This document shows, in pieces, positions 32,968-45,100 of a stretch of 64,000 nt of DNA. How positions within the stretch are numbered: position 1 is the stretch's first letter; every line of letters begins with the position of its first letter. Location: assembly GCA_011503125.2 (NCBI GenBank), contig WWBZ02000051.1:3348001-3412000 (forward strand), read 5' to 3'. Position numbers and translations under genes: made by a program. The DNA is from Botryosphaeria dothidea (Eukaryota > Ascomycota > Dothideomycetes > Botryosphaeriales > Botryosphaeriaceae). The notes beneath the pieces were generated by a model that was not told the origin of the DNA, ran no database searches, and saw nothing but the letters and a program-made list of their open reading frames with translations.

Positions 32968-34175
32968 GTTCTGGGACCCGATGATGTATGTATAGATCTA
33001 TCGGCGAAGCTCAGGAGGTAGGCGTAGAAAGGGGAACGTTGCAGCCTGACGTCTGCGGTCATCGGTGCGGATGGCGACTTGTCGACAACGCTCGTAGAGA
33101 ATGCGGAAGCTGAACACTTGTCAGGCGATCAAAATACGGGAGGAAATGTATCAAGTCTTACTGTTGATTTCGGGTTTCCACCGTCGGCGACAGCTTGGAC
33201 TTTGTATCTGCCGACCCACTTGGCTCTGAGAGTCTGTCTTCCTCCATTTCTTCTCGACAAGTCAAGTTGCTGTGTTGCAGTAAACGGAAGATTATGGGTA
33301 TTAGAATTTAAACAGTTGATATTCAACGGAACCAGGACAAATAAGTACTAGAATGATTGCCAAATGGTGTGCTTGTTCCTTCCTGATACTTCCAGCTAAA
33401 TCGATAATCAAACAAAAAACTACACCGCAGATGGACTTTGCCACACCATCATCTGAGAGCACAGATACTCTTTGCGAAATAAATGTTAGAAATAGAGACA
33501 TGTGGAACCCGAGCAGTAGATCTGGACACCACTTCTCGAAGCTTCGGAGAAACGTTCATGGCCTGGAATGCCTGAGCTTCTGCCTCTCCGGAGATTGTGA
33601 ATGATGACATGCTAGTTTGCTGCATTAATGACAGCAGCAAAACAGAAATTTGCGACCCATCTATAGATGATGTAAGGAAACGTTGAATGTATTACTGCAC
33701 GAATTATGGTGTATCACTTATTTCGATCGAGTGCGACTCGGAACTTGTTCGAAAACGCTTCTTGGTCAGCAACTTGTCGCTGCACGTTCCGAACGAGTCA
33801 TCCGCACGTATTAGAATCTCGTTTGCAACTACATAATAGGAAACTGCGCTGTAGCTGACCAAGGGGAGTAATGATGTTCGTAAAATCTCCACAATTTAGT
33901 GTGTGGATCAGATCACTGTGCCGTAACTAAGATTCCGGATTCGCGCCCCCCAATGTAAATAAGAAGCCAATGGAATTGTTGGAAATCACGTGTTTTGCAT
34001 ATTGCTTTTGCAACACCAGATAGCTTAGTCACTCACTTACGTATATAAGGAGGGTGGGCCACCTATGCCCTTCCTCCTCATGCCAATCATCAATGGATCA
34101 TCGTTGTTCATCAACAATCCAACAGGAATTTTCATTTCTTGAGTAACGCAAAACAGCGACTTGCATTAATTTACG
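32968..34175. other. AT-rich intergenic region
   Basis: No gene is supported. Composition is AT-leaning, with TATATAAGG near 34042 about 130 bp before the methyltransferase pseudogene, a plausible relict promoter. Confidence 0.45.
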
Positions 34176-35253
34176 ATGACAACCAGAGACAGCGACTCGA
34201 CCTAAGACACTGAACCCGCGTTGTCTGAGCTTTCAGCCTCAGTGACTTCCATCTTGCACAGGAAATTCGAAAATGGGCGTCGCTATCATGCACATCGTGA
34301 GGCACATACTTCTTGCCAGAGGATGAGACAGAGCAGGACCGCCTGGACCTGATGGGCCACTGCTTTAACCTCTCCATGAATCGCGAGTTGCACAGAGCAC
34401 CTTTAAAAGACCCAAAGCTGTGTCTCGACATAGGAACCGACACCGGTCTTTGGGCCCTTGATTTTGCAGACAAGTACCCAGGTTGCGAAGTCATCGGAAC
34501 TGACCTTAGCCCGATCCAGCCTTCTTGTAAGGATCCTTTCTTCTCGTATCGGATCCACAGAATACTGACACTCTGTCTCGTCTCGGCACATCTCAGGGAC
34601 AGCACCAAACTGCAAGTTCGTCGTGGATGATGTAAATGCGGATTGGTTGTTTTCCGAGAAAGGCCAGTTCGATCTCATCCACTCACGCTACGTTTACGCT
34701 GGCATCGAAGACTGGGACAAATTCTGGCGGCAGACATACGAACATCTCAGGCCCGATGGCTGGGTAGAAAGCCAGGATCCAACTGCCATATTCTACAGTG
34801 ACAAACCTGATTTCGACAAAGAAAGATCACCGGCATGGTACTGGGTACACAAGGTTGACGAAGCATCCAAGGAGATTGGGAGGTCGTTCAAAGTTTCTCA
34901 CTTGCATGGGAAAGAATTGAAGAAAGTTGGATTCGTGAATGTGCACCAGGAATGCATCCATGTTCCGATGGGCGCGTGGAATAATGAGAAAGCCGAAATC
35001 GGCAAAGTTGCACTACTAAACGCTGTGGAAGCCGTTAGGTAAGCCGCATCCCTGGCGGTTGTGCGAGTCTAAAACTAACGCAACTGTTTGTAGACCTACG
35101 TGTCTTGCAGTGTTCACTCGTATTCTCGGGTGGGATCTTGTCAAAAGTGAGGCGCTCAGTGCTGCCGTTGTCAAAGAGTTCTTGCATTCGAAAGATCAGG
35201 GATTTTATTTCAAGCTCTATCTGACCTGGGGTCAGAAACCGCTGGATGCTTGA
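34176..35253 (+). pseudogene. LaeA-like SAM methyltransferase pseudogene
   Basis: Exons 34176-34526, 34597-35038 and 35094-35253 encode a class I SAM-dependent methyltransferase of the LaeA-like fungal type: FENGRRYHAHREAH, PEDETEQDRLDL, the SAM loop LCLDIGTDTGLWALDFA, then DLSPIQPSW, FDLIHSRYVYAGI and DGWVESQD. Two lesions are visible. An in-frame TAA at 34203-34205 follows nine codons after the only suitable ATG. The frame also breaks between REAH (ending about 34306) and YFLPEDE, consistent with loss of one base near 34305-34308. Introns of 70 and 55 nt are intact. The downstream part is well conserved, so inactivation is recent, or the 5' lesions reflect sequence error or an unrecognised start. 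Family members methylate small molecules or act as regulators; the target here is unknown. Confidence 0.75.
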
Positions 35254-36452
35254 GATGCAATATGGCACATCCACATGCAAATCTGGGCACATGAATAGTC
35301 ATTGTAGAGGTTTGAATATTGTTTGGGGCAGCTTTGACGGTGGTGAAAGATCATAACGGCGGTGCCCGTTAATGTGAGCACGTAATTGACGATGATAAGT
35401 GCCATCAGTCTGGAAAAGTGGCTTGCGGTGTGTTCTATGCCTAAATGCAACTTGTCAGCTTGGCTTAGGGGCGCTAGAAGGAAAATGTGAGTCAAGGCAG
35501 TTGACGATCATTAGGGAGGTTTAGCACGCCACTTTTGATATTTTAACGGAATTATCAGCTGCCGGATTTAGGGAGTTTCTCTTATCTAATAAGACGCTCG
35601 GCTAATCTCGGGTAGCCTAACACAGCTAGTTAGATAAGCCCGCTATACCGGGGCTTTTAGCGCTAGACTGCGTATAGTATCCGCTATATATGTTCTAGTA
35701 GGTATACGGATTTTTAACTAGTTTTAAGAACCTTAAAAGCAGTTAAAAGAGGCATAGGCCCTCCTACTAGATCTAGTAACTTTCGGGGGGCCTCGGTTAA
35801 CAAAATCGTAAAAATCCGGCGTGCTAAACCTCTCTATTTAAGGTACGTGGGAATCTCGAGATACTCGTTCAGCTGTAGCCCTACTGCGGCGAGACCCACA
35901 TGCTAACGCCTATTGCAAGTTGCCAATCAGAGTCGACCCTGAAGATCCATTAATCGCGAAGGGATGACCGATGCAGGCCCCCATTGGCTCCCAGAGCTTG
36001 CCAAGGCTCCTCACAAGGCTTGGCAAATGACCTGTTCTTGCGCCTGTCCCTCCTAACTTTCAGCTCCGAACTGAATGGTGTTAGCGCAGCCGACGAACTT
36101 ATAATATGCAGGGCTTTCGACTAATACTCACTGGGACGCATAACAGTGGTCTCTGGCTTGATAGCCTTGAGAACGCGAAGCCGTCCTATTCACCCGTCCT
36201 GCTCCCCAAAGGAGCAAATAAACTTCAATAAACTTGATTTTTGACGGCACTGTCACCTTGCACGTTTGACATTGCAGGCTGACGAAGACGTGTGCATCAC
36301 CTGATGCCAATATCCATAGTTCGCTTGGCATGAGAGGTGCTGAGGCTGTTCCGAGACAGTGCAACGCACAGCCACAATAAACGTTTGTATTTCATCACTC
36401 CGGGAGGCCGTGTATGCTGGCAATGTTTTGAGTTGTAGACTTTCCCACGTCC
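35254..36452. other. Gene-free region carrying the MITE
   Basis: Apart from the MITE at 35514-35834, I see no gene, and the rest is the likely promoter region of the second Zn2Cys6 regulator. Confidence 0.5.
35514..35834. mobile_element. MITE-like element, 321 bp, TA target-site duplication
   Basis: Left end GGGAGGTTTAGCACGCC (35514-35530) and right end GGCGTGCTAAACCTCTC (35818-35834) form 17-bp terminal inverted repeats with one mismatch. Both ends abut TA (35512-35513 and 35835-35836), the duplication made by Tc1/mariner elements. The interior is rich in TA dinucleotides and has no open frame, so it is non-autonomous and possibly altered by repeat-induced point mutation. It lies 260 bp downstream of the methyltransferase pseudogene. 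Confidence 0.75.
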
Positions 36453-39400
36453 ATGTCGTCCGTTTCAAAGGCCATTCCGCCTGCGGTAAGTAGTTGCAAA
36501 CATGTACAACACAGGCCATGGCGCAACAAACTCCCGCTGACGAATTGCCTGGTCAATAGTGCGGTAGCTGCCACTTACGCAAAGTATTTCGCCCATGATA
36601 CGTCATGCTAAAGGTCGACTTGACTGATAATTGTTTCTATAAATAGATCAAGTGCGACCGCAATAGCCCCTGCGGCAACTGCATCGATGCGAACGTAGTT
36701 TGTCAAATTGGGCGGTCGAAGCGACGGTGCAATATGGAACACAAGCAGGCGAAGTGAGTTCTCATGACGATATTTGGATATGTTCGCATACATACTGATT
36801 TTGAACCTGCCCGTAGCGAAGTTGATGTTACACGACTGGAAACCAAAATCACTTTTGTTGAAAGTGCAATCCGACGGAGCACCATGCAACACACTACATT
36901 CGCAGGCAACGACGCCGATTACTTGGGAGGTACTCTCGTCAAAATAGAAAGTACAGACATCGATTTGTCATCCGCCTCCCCGATGACAGATGGCGGTATC
37001 TGCAGTGAGAACAGGGCATCCCTCAATCTCGATGACCGTGTAGCTGGTGCAAAGGCAGTGCCTATTGCTTACGATCCGTCATCTCCAATAAGTGACGCCG
37101 AATGCTATATACAGCAGGAGCTTGAATCGTCACCAGAACTACAAGGTACCCGGAGATCAGTCCTCCGGTCAGCTCTCGATCTTATTAAGCAACTCTCGCG
37201 GACCGAAAACCCACAACCTCTTTTTGCGTGCAAACGTGCATCATTGCAGAATATCCATTATCCCTCAATTGAGCTCCTTTCTTGGATGTTGCGTGGTAAG
37301 CTGCCCTTTTCTCTTCACAAGGCGCGAACGGCTGACGGATCCCAGAATTTGACTCTACGAAGATCGGCCTCCATGTTTCATATCTTTTCAAATATCTCTC
37401 ACCCCAAACATTGAAAAGAATGGGACTAGCTCTGATTGTTCAAGACGGCGACGAAGAAACGCTTCTTCTCTACTCAATCTGTGTGAACTTTCGGGCGTTT
37501 CAGTTCTTGAACATGGCTTTACTGGAAGAATCTGATCGGGAAGTGTCTCAGAAGCTCCGTATTGCTGCAGAGAAGTACCGCTCTAGCGCTGAGATGGCCT
37601 TGAGCAGCATTCGCCTCATGAATCATTCTTCTGTGGTTTTGCTGCAAGCACAACTTTGTGGTGTATGTATCAACCTTTTCTTATAAAAAAGGAGAATTGC
37701 AATTTTTATATTCTGTTGTAGTTCCCTCGGGAACTTGCTGAATGCGCAGCATATCCTTGCGTGCCTAGGGAGAGAAAACGAAGATGTAGAAGACTCTGAT
37801 TTCTGAAGGTAGTAACTATGGTGGCTTAAATACATGACTGTTGGGTAAAAATTGGGTAGAGTTAAGGTAGTGATTGGGCAGATATTGGGCAGATATTGGG
37901 CAGATATTGGGTAGTAGCAGTAAGTACGGAACAGGTTGGGTAGTAGGTAGGTGCCTGAATTGCCACCGTATGCCCAAGTGATGCCTAAACCGTTACATAT
38001 TCTGACATTTTACAGGCGAACATGAGTCGAGCTGCAGGCAATTCAGCTGCCTGCTGGGCGTTTGCATCCGCGGCCTGCAAAACATGCATGGATCTTAAGC
38101 TCAGCCCATTTCTGGAAGAAGAGGATGATGAGCTCTACTATTGTTTTGTATGTTGCTACATCTACGACAAAGCATTTGCCTTGAATCAAGGTCGGCGGCC
38201 ATACCTCAGTGGGATTGAGTCCATGAGCAGTACACGTCCTGTCACGATGACGGGGCCTGGCCCCTTCAACTTGATGACTGTTTACCTAGAGCTCGCTCGG
38301 ATCCAAGGCATCATTTCATCTGAACTAAACTACAAGAACTTTCTTGCAAATACCTCACAGCAGCGTTACAAGGCCTCACTCGTTGAAAACCTCTTGCTGC
38401 AGATGGATGGTTTACGAAAAAAGATGGACACTGTCAGTCATTCCACCCCAATCCTGCACACGTATATGCTCTGATATGGAAGATAGTTCGAGAACAATCC
38501 ATCCGACTTCCGCGGGCTTTACATGGATAGAGAGCTTTACGCTTTAGACTTTGCGTTCTACTCAGCCTTGACAGTAATAAGGCGCTTTGAAAGTTTCCAT
38601 CTCGAAAGAACTTCGATTGGCCAGAAATGTGTGGAAGCTGCTCGGAGTGCTATAATGTCCTTCCTCTATCTGAAAGGGCCTCAGGCGGGGGCAACTGACG
38701 GGACACGGTTGAGCTTCACAAACTGGTAAGACAACGACCCTTTTCGGGAGTCAGAATGGTTGGAGACTCACAATTACACGATTTCCAGGACGCTCCTTTT
38801 ATATCCGCGGACGTCTTTCTTCGTTCTTTTCCACAACGTTGTTGCAACGTCTGATCGGGATGACTTCAATCTGATCAAAGGCATGACGGAAGACCTTTCA
38901 AGCCTCGCGGTTTTCAGCCACTATATCGAGAATCTCCACCAGGTATTCTCTGTGTTTGTGAGCCTGTCAGAACAAATACTCGACAATCGTGTTGGAGAGC
39001 TGGGGCTTGGCAGCAATTGGCGCGGCCGGAAAAGGATTCGGACCTCAGCCACTCCCATTTGGGCGGGTCGCCGGAAGATCCCTGATTCCAAAGACGTTGG
39101 AAAGTGTCACCGTGGCGCTATCTATGGAACTGATCCAACAGGAAGTTCCGGTGCACAGCACAAGTCGGAGCGCCAGCAGACACCACCGCCATGGGAAAGT
39201 GGGGCTTTTGTGAACACTTTTAGCTTGCATGAGCACTCCACAGACAGTTCCACGGCCAGAGGACCTTCGTCTACTCCGGAATTATCATCTAAAGAGGTTC
39301 AAGCCACGGTATCAGCACCCGGGGTCATCGGACCAGAGGTGAATCCGTCTCGGGCCGCTGAAGCGGAGCACGCAGAAAGAGTGAGTCCAACTTTGATAAG

Positions 39401-39612
39401 CATCGATTAGCACTTCACCGCTGCTGATTGGACTAAAACAGCCGAATACCCAACCAACAGAGAGTTACGTGGCAGACTTCTCGCTGCCACATGACGCCGC
39501 TAATTCTGAAGTCCCGTTCTGGGACCTCTGGGCAGCGGAGCCTTCGCTGGACCGGCTCGAGTTCGATCTGGAAACATTCTGGCATGAAGAAAGGCCTTTT
39601 CCATGGCAATGA
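36453..39612 (+). CDS. Zn2Cys6 fungal transcription factor, nine exons
   Basis: Exons 36453-36485, 36560-36583, 36647-36753, 36817-37295, 37346-37662, 38016-38432, 38487-38725, 38789-39380 and 39442-39612 give 792 residues. The zinc cluster is complete only after splicing: C12, C15, C22, C28, C31, C38 (C-x2-C-x6-C-x5-C-x2-C-x6-C). A 24-nt exon encodes CGSCHLRK. A coiled-coil stretch follows (VTRLETKITFVESAIRR), then the fungal-specific regulatory domain (LLLYSICVNFRAFQFLNMALLEES, LCGANMSRAAGNSAACWAF, MDRELYALDFAFYSALTVI, WTLLLYPRTSFFVLFHNVV). The C-terminus (VPFWDLWAAEPSLDRLEFDLETFW region) is acidic and aromatic, a likely activation domain. Intron 5 is 353 nt, far longer than its neighbours, and holds a minisatellite. 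It has no obvious cluster beside it; a general or remote regulatory role is possible. Confidence 0.82.
37840..37960. repeat. Short minisatellite inside intron 5 of the regulator
   Basis: Four 10-11-bp units of (AT)ATTGGGCAG lie at about 37872-37913, flanked by looser TTGGGTAG copies from about 37840 to 37945. The sequence between the donor at 37663 and this array looks inserted, since other introns here are 47-75 nt. Confidence 0.7.
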
Positions 39613-40444
39613 AAAGCAGAAGAAAGCTGTAAAGGGCTGCTTCGGTGTGAGAAGAACATTTGACCTGTGGCGTCTCCATGTAGGAGATTGGTTGTTAGTC
39701 AAAGCATCACGGTGGCACCCAGAGAGTGGGAGGGGAGAAATGATGAAAGGATTCGTTCAAAACTTGAGAAAGAATGAGTTGCAAGCTATTCCTGTATTGA
39801 TCTGCGTTCCTGGGTTGTTACTCATATCACACTTATCCGCGTTTCACTCGTTGCCGGATACCTTGTCCATCCTGCGGTGGTTGCAATGACACTCGCAGGA
39901 ACAGCATTACCACATGAATCGAGGGTCAGATTCATGACTCTGCGAAAAGGTTCTCTTGTGTCCACGCGCCATTCATGAGGATCCTGCAAGAGTTTGGCAC
40001 AAAGCTCGGTATCAAGCCGACTGTTGGTTTTGGGGATATCAACTGACATCCAACAGAGGACCCACATTTTGCCGACAGAATAGGTGACAAGCAGTTGGAT
40101 TGTGGGTCAGCTTACGCGCACACCGTTAGCTAGCACTGCCGATTGGCTGAGATACTCACGACGTTGATGTGGCTTGCAGCGACACTTCGTGGGGGCCAAC
40201 GGCTGTCGAGCCCTTCTTGACGCTTACCCGCCTTGGCCCCCCCAAACAATTCACTGGCATTTCAGCCTCCGATATTATTCTCCCTATAATATGTCTCTCC
40301 CAAGCAGCCATATATGAAGCCTCTTGGGCCATTTCGCATTCGCATTCGATCAAAGAAGTTCCTCTCTTCCCTTATCTCCGAATACCGTCAATTCTACACG
40401 CACTTTCCATACTCACAGGCTCTCCATCTGATTTTTAGATCACG
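39613..40444. other. Intergenic, nothing recognised
   Basis: This spacer carries the downstream flank of the regulator and the promoter of the membrane protein. No gene or repeat is supported. Confidence 0.5.
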
Positions 40445-41476
40445 ATGCCTTGTAGTAATCGCCTCAGTATCCTCCTCTTCACCCTCGCTTTCCTTTCCCT
40501 CTCAGCGTTCGCCATAGAGTGCCCACCAAAATCCGAAATCGTCTACTCCCCCTTCAAGCCATGGTGGTACTTCTACAACGGCACCGCGCAAAGGTGCTGG
40601 CGCACCGCTAGCTGCGTATTCATTCAGGCCGACGAGGATGAGACACGCAAGCAGCAGTACGGCGCTACGGCCCTCGTCATGGGTCTCATACCCCTCACAC
40701 TCAGAGACATCGCGTGGCCGGAGAAACGCATGATACCAGTGTCCAAACGGCCGACTTTCGTCGTGGAAATGCTCGTGCTGGCGCTGGGACTGCAGCCTAT
40801 CGTTTTCGAGAAAGGGGGCAACGGCGACGAAGATGCGCGAAATGTTGCGGAGAAGTCGTCGATATTTGCGCGGTGGGCATGGGAGTTGAAGAGGAGGACC
40901 GTTGTGCTGTTGGTGGCTGTGACTACCGTGTTGCTCTTGGTGTGCTACGCAGGCGTTGCTCTTGTGGAGATCTACTCGAAGCGATCTGCTCTTGCATGTC
41001 CGTTCCCGGTCATCTGCCTGATGTGGTACGTGTGCGGGATCGTGCCGGGCGCTATTCATGCTTGTCTGTCGAGGCTGCGCGTGAGGTGGACGAGGAATTG
41101 GGAAGAGCAGCGCAAGGCCTATCGCCGAGCCGCATCGAATGAGACTTCTTATGATCACGAGAGGTCAACACTACAGGTGAGTGTTCCCGCCGAGCATGTC
41201 GCAGCGGCCGGAGAGCATGATACTAACAGCAGCAAGTTCTCCCAAAGCAAGGAAGGGTTAGGTACTTCCGAATCAAAGGACCAAGAGTCGGAGGAGTGGT
41301 GGATCGTACAGCTCGTATGGGCAATTTACAACATCGCCGGCACCCTTGTTTTCACTTCAATCATGGCAGTTACAGTTCTGGAGTTATTCGTATGGGTTGT
41401 GGTCTGTTTTGCCGCGACTGGAGCTAGCAAGATGCTTGCCTATTTCATCTGCCTTGCATTTGAAGATGGTATTTAG
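40445..41476 (+). CDS. Fungal multi-pass membrane protein of unknown function
   Basis: A 343-residue protein begins at ATG 40445 with a signal peptide (about residues 1-23) followed by the extracellular block KPWWYFYNGTAQRCWRTASC. Hydrophobic segments lie at about 73-90, 152-178, 186-208 and 290-330. QQYGATALVMGLIPLTLRDIAWPEKR is the most family-like stretch; I recall it from uncharacterised ascomycete membrane proteins but have no function for it. A cytosolic hydrophilic loop of about 75 residues precedes the last helices. Within it lies GTGAGT...TACTAAC...CAAG, a possible 60-nt in-frame intron at about 41176-41235; both spliced and unspliced forms keep the last helices. The other acceptors nearby would destroy them. 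Confidence 0.7.
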   Translation: MPCSNRLSILLFTLAFLSLSAFAIECPPKSEIVYSPFKPWWYFYNGTAQRCWRTASCVFIQADEDETRKQQYGATALVMGLIPLTLRDIAWPEKRMIPVSKRPTFVVEMLVLALGLQPIVFEKGGNGDEDARNVAEKSSIFARWAWELKRRTVVLLVAVTTVLLLVCYAGVALVEIYSKRSALACPFPVICLMWYVCGIVPGAIHACLSRLRVRWTRNWEEQRKAYRRAASNETSYDHERSTLQVSVPAEHVAAAGEHDTNSSKFSQSKEGLGTSESKDQESEEWWIVQLVWAIYNIAGTLVFTSIMAVTVLELFVWVVVCFAATGASKMLAYFICLAFEDGI

Positions 41477-42126
41477 TGGCTTTTTAAGTAGACATATATA
41501 GTACGGACCGGGAATTTTCGAAACGCCATGTATTGACTGTAATTGACACCGAGACATTATGAGAACTAATGGAGGGACGAAGAACTTTCTGGTTACAGAG
41601 AATCCGAAAGACATTCATTGCTCAACTCAGCCTTCATCCCACACTTTACTACCCTTTTTCTGAAATGTTCTAATGGCTTCTCCAACAAGTTTCAAGGTAG
41701 TGACAGCGCAACGACCTTCAAATATCTTCAAAGCCGCTGCTAGCTCATGGACCATGCTTGATCCTCAGTTTCCATCGCATGCGGAACAACATGTGCTTTT
41801 CGGCCGTTACCATGTATCGACAGCGCTTCTAGATTTTTCAGCAAACGTGGTTCCTGCCATCCTCCCGGGCACGCTGTCACCCCATCATTCCGATGGGATG
41901 ACGAAACACGGCCAAATAAATCAGGTAGGTACAGAGGAGCACGTGGCCCTTCCGATACACCGTGAAGCGTTTCTCTCAGTTCGTCAGGGTCCAAAGGGGC
42001 TGGGGGTGGCAAATCTTTTGAATTTCCGTTGGGTCGGCTCAAATCGGGGCCACTGCTCAATTCCCCCGCAGCTGGAGTTTGTGTTGTTTGATGTTCGATG
42101 TTGCAGAAGCTATTTGTGTTAGTTTT
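41477..42126. other. Possible 3' exon of the large minus-strand gene
   Basis: On the minus strand AACTAAC...AAATAG forms a good branch/acceptor, and the sequence from 42109 to 41740 is then open for 123 codons (including GPDLSRPNGNSKD and LDPDELRETLHG) with coding-like composition. It could be a fourth exon of the large gene upstream, joined through a weak GTCTGA or GTGCAA donor before its present stop. Otherwise the region is empty. Confidence 0.3.
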
Positions 42127-45100
42127 TTATAACGAAGGTATCTCTGGTATTTCAGACGAAGCGTGAGCGAGCACAAGTGGTATCTGTGTTGGATTATTGC
42201 ACGGTTGATTCAAGCCCGGAAATACATCTCGCCCAACGGACTTCCGCTCGCGAGAGTTCACCGGTCCATAGTTCAGTCGTCTCTTCAAGGAGGACAAGAT
42301 CCCGATTTGATCGTCACTTTCATGGTGAGGGAGCTTTGGTGGCTTTCCGAACATGAGCGCGGAGTCTCTATCGAGTCGAAACGGTACTTTTGGCTTGGTA
42401 CCATTGATTCCGAAAAACGGGCTGCAGCATGGGTAGGCCTTCTTTGGGCAAGAGACTTCGAATCCAGTTACGAAAGGGCTGATGCAGTAATGCTCAGGGT
42501 AAACTTTGAGAGTGTCGTCCCCGCCTGACTCCGCGGATAAGTGTTCCAGACACGTTGCTGAGGCTGCCAGAACACTTCCGTTTTCGGGAACGGTCGTCCA
42601 CTGGTGACATATAGAGCCGTTTTCAGCTGGCCGGATCGGTTCGCCAAGATTCCCACAGAGGATGACCGGTATGTCCGGCCAGTTCTCCACTACCTTTAGC
42701 CAACCGCCTGTTCTACTCCCGTTGATAAAAGCTCTCTTGGCAATCATGTTCTCCTTGAAACTGGCGATGTCGACAAATTCATATCCAGTAAGCCCATCGG
42801 AAGGAATTCGAAAACCACGACCAAGTTGCTGTTGTTGCTGTTGCTCTATGATCTGGCCGATCCGTTCCTTCATGCTCTTGATGATATCTCGAACTTTCAT
42901 TGATTTGTCAAAATCTCCTTCATCTAAAGCCCTCGGAAGTTCGTTCTCCATTGACTCTTCAATCGCCCGATATGCTGCTTCGCCATTAGATGAAACTGCA
43001 GCAGTGTGGAAGGCGGCGAGAACGCCGGGATCTTCTTCGTGAGAGGCCCAAGTAAGTGCCAATTGAAGAATTACATTCGCTGTGGGAACCAGCCAGCCTC
43101 TTTGACTGTCTGCGTCGTAAAGTAGGCTTGGTTCACTTGTGGAATTTTTCAATTTGTTCCAGAACATTGTGTGCGCACCTTGAATCCGGTGGTCGGAGCG
43201 TCGGGTGAAGGTTATCTTCCCGGATACTCCACCACCAAAAACCCCAAGACCTGACGTTCCAAGAGAGGGAGTCAGTTCATTACTCATGTTGAATCTTCTT
43301 TTGTAGTCGATTATAGCCTGTGATCGCTGAATCCTCGCTGACGACTCAGTGCCCAAGTGCAGTTCCGCCTTCGGAAAATATCCAACGATAGCTCTTTTGT
43401 CGGCGAAGTCTTCCCACCGCGAAGTGTGAAAAACATCATTCATATTGCAGTGATGATTAATGACATCCCAGGAAAGGGGATTGTGGTCATCAACACTGTG
43501 TACAAAGTGCCACTGCACTACATCGCATGCTTCCGTATCTCGAAATGGAATTAATGCCGTATGGTCCCCCTTAAGGACAAGCCCTTGCCCGTAGTTGATT
43601 GGGTAATTGACAAGGCCAAGGATGGTCATAACATCAAAAGGCATCTCGACTCCGATCTGTGATTGTCGGTTCGGAATCGGGAAGTCGTATGCCAAAATAT
43701 AGCCGGCAAACATGCTGTGCCAACAATTTCCCCGGGCTTCCTTGGAAATTTCTAGTGGCATTGCCTCAATTTGAAGCTCTTTTGTTTCCGGAAATCGTCG
43801 GATTGATACTTCCGATGGTAAAAGGCACCCTTCCTTGGAATTTCGACAAACAGCGGTAATCCATGCGAGTTGTTGAATCAGGACAGTGATTGCTTTACCG
43901 GTGCCGTAGGCATACACTCGAAGTTTGCTTGGGAGATTGTCCAGATGAGAGCGAATGACGAGCTCGTTCGAGAGCTCCCGATGATATACTGAATTCGACG
44001 GTCAGTGAAGATGACTAATCATTCAGGAAAATCTTTGATTGTTTGCTTACCTCTTGGAGATGAGTCGGGGGATGGGCGCAGGTCTCTTAGAAAACTGATC
44101 AAAAAGCCCAGAAGAGTATTCCCTGTGCCTGGCCAATTTCGATTGAGATACTCGGCACAGGTCGAAGCATACGCATGGCTTTCTGTTCCTGTGACAACAA
44201 ATAAAGTGCTCAACGCGTCCGGTGAGTCTAGTTGATCATCCAGAAACTCGAGCAGCTCCCATTTTATAGTGAATGTTGCTCTTTGATGGATGCAAGGGGC
44301 CAAACTGAGCTCGTTGGCAATACGATTGAGTCGAGACGGATTGACATGGTATCGACTTCCCAGCGACCCAGCAGCCGAGACAAATGTTTCTTCACACATT
44401 TGCAGAAATATTTGATAGGTCGGCCAGTCCGGCCGGTGAAGGGAGGCTCCTGCAATGCGTCGTGGACTACGTTTTTTGGGGTAAAATCTTTCAAAACACG
44501 TACCGGTATATGGCGCCTTGAAGGTAATCGCTTGCCACTGTTCGCCATCCGTCGTAGACGTCGAATTGAGTCCGAGGATTATGGCCTTGTCAAGCTTTGA
44601 AATGTTCGGTGCCTTGAGAGCCCAACCATCGTTTGCGGGAGAATTGATTTTCAGTCCCAAAGGTCTGTTGGCATCAACAAGAGAACGGGTCCCACGCCGA
44701 GGAATTGGCTTTCCTTCTGCATCAACAGGGTCGTCCTCCTGAAGCGAGAGAGCTTTGGCCTTGAGCGAATCGCGGGTTTTCCGATTTCTCTGGAGGTCGT
44801 TCAGGCGTACACATTTATTGCCGCAGCGACAGGAATAGGGTCTGCGCATGCGGATGTTGCTTCGCAATGATGGTTAAACGTTAATTTAGTTTCTGGATTA
44901 ATTAGACAAAACTCACCTGCTATGAGTCGGCCTCGAATATCCAGGGAATGAACCACTAGATCCACTATTATGGAAACCATTCAAGCTGCTGTTAGAGCGC
45001 TGGTCGTCATTCAGGCCAGTGAGAGACCGGTATGGAACTTTTAGATGCGGCGGTTGCGGCAACGGAGTCACCCCTTGTGGCGAAAGTTGTTGTAGACTGA

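Noticed and set aside
41176..41231. 56-nt intron ending CAGCAG in the 40.4 kb membrane-protein gene
   Set aside because: Its removal shifts frame and destroys the conserved C-terminal membrane helices; only a 60-nt in-frame version remains possible.
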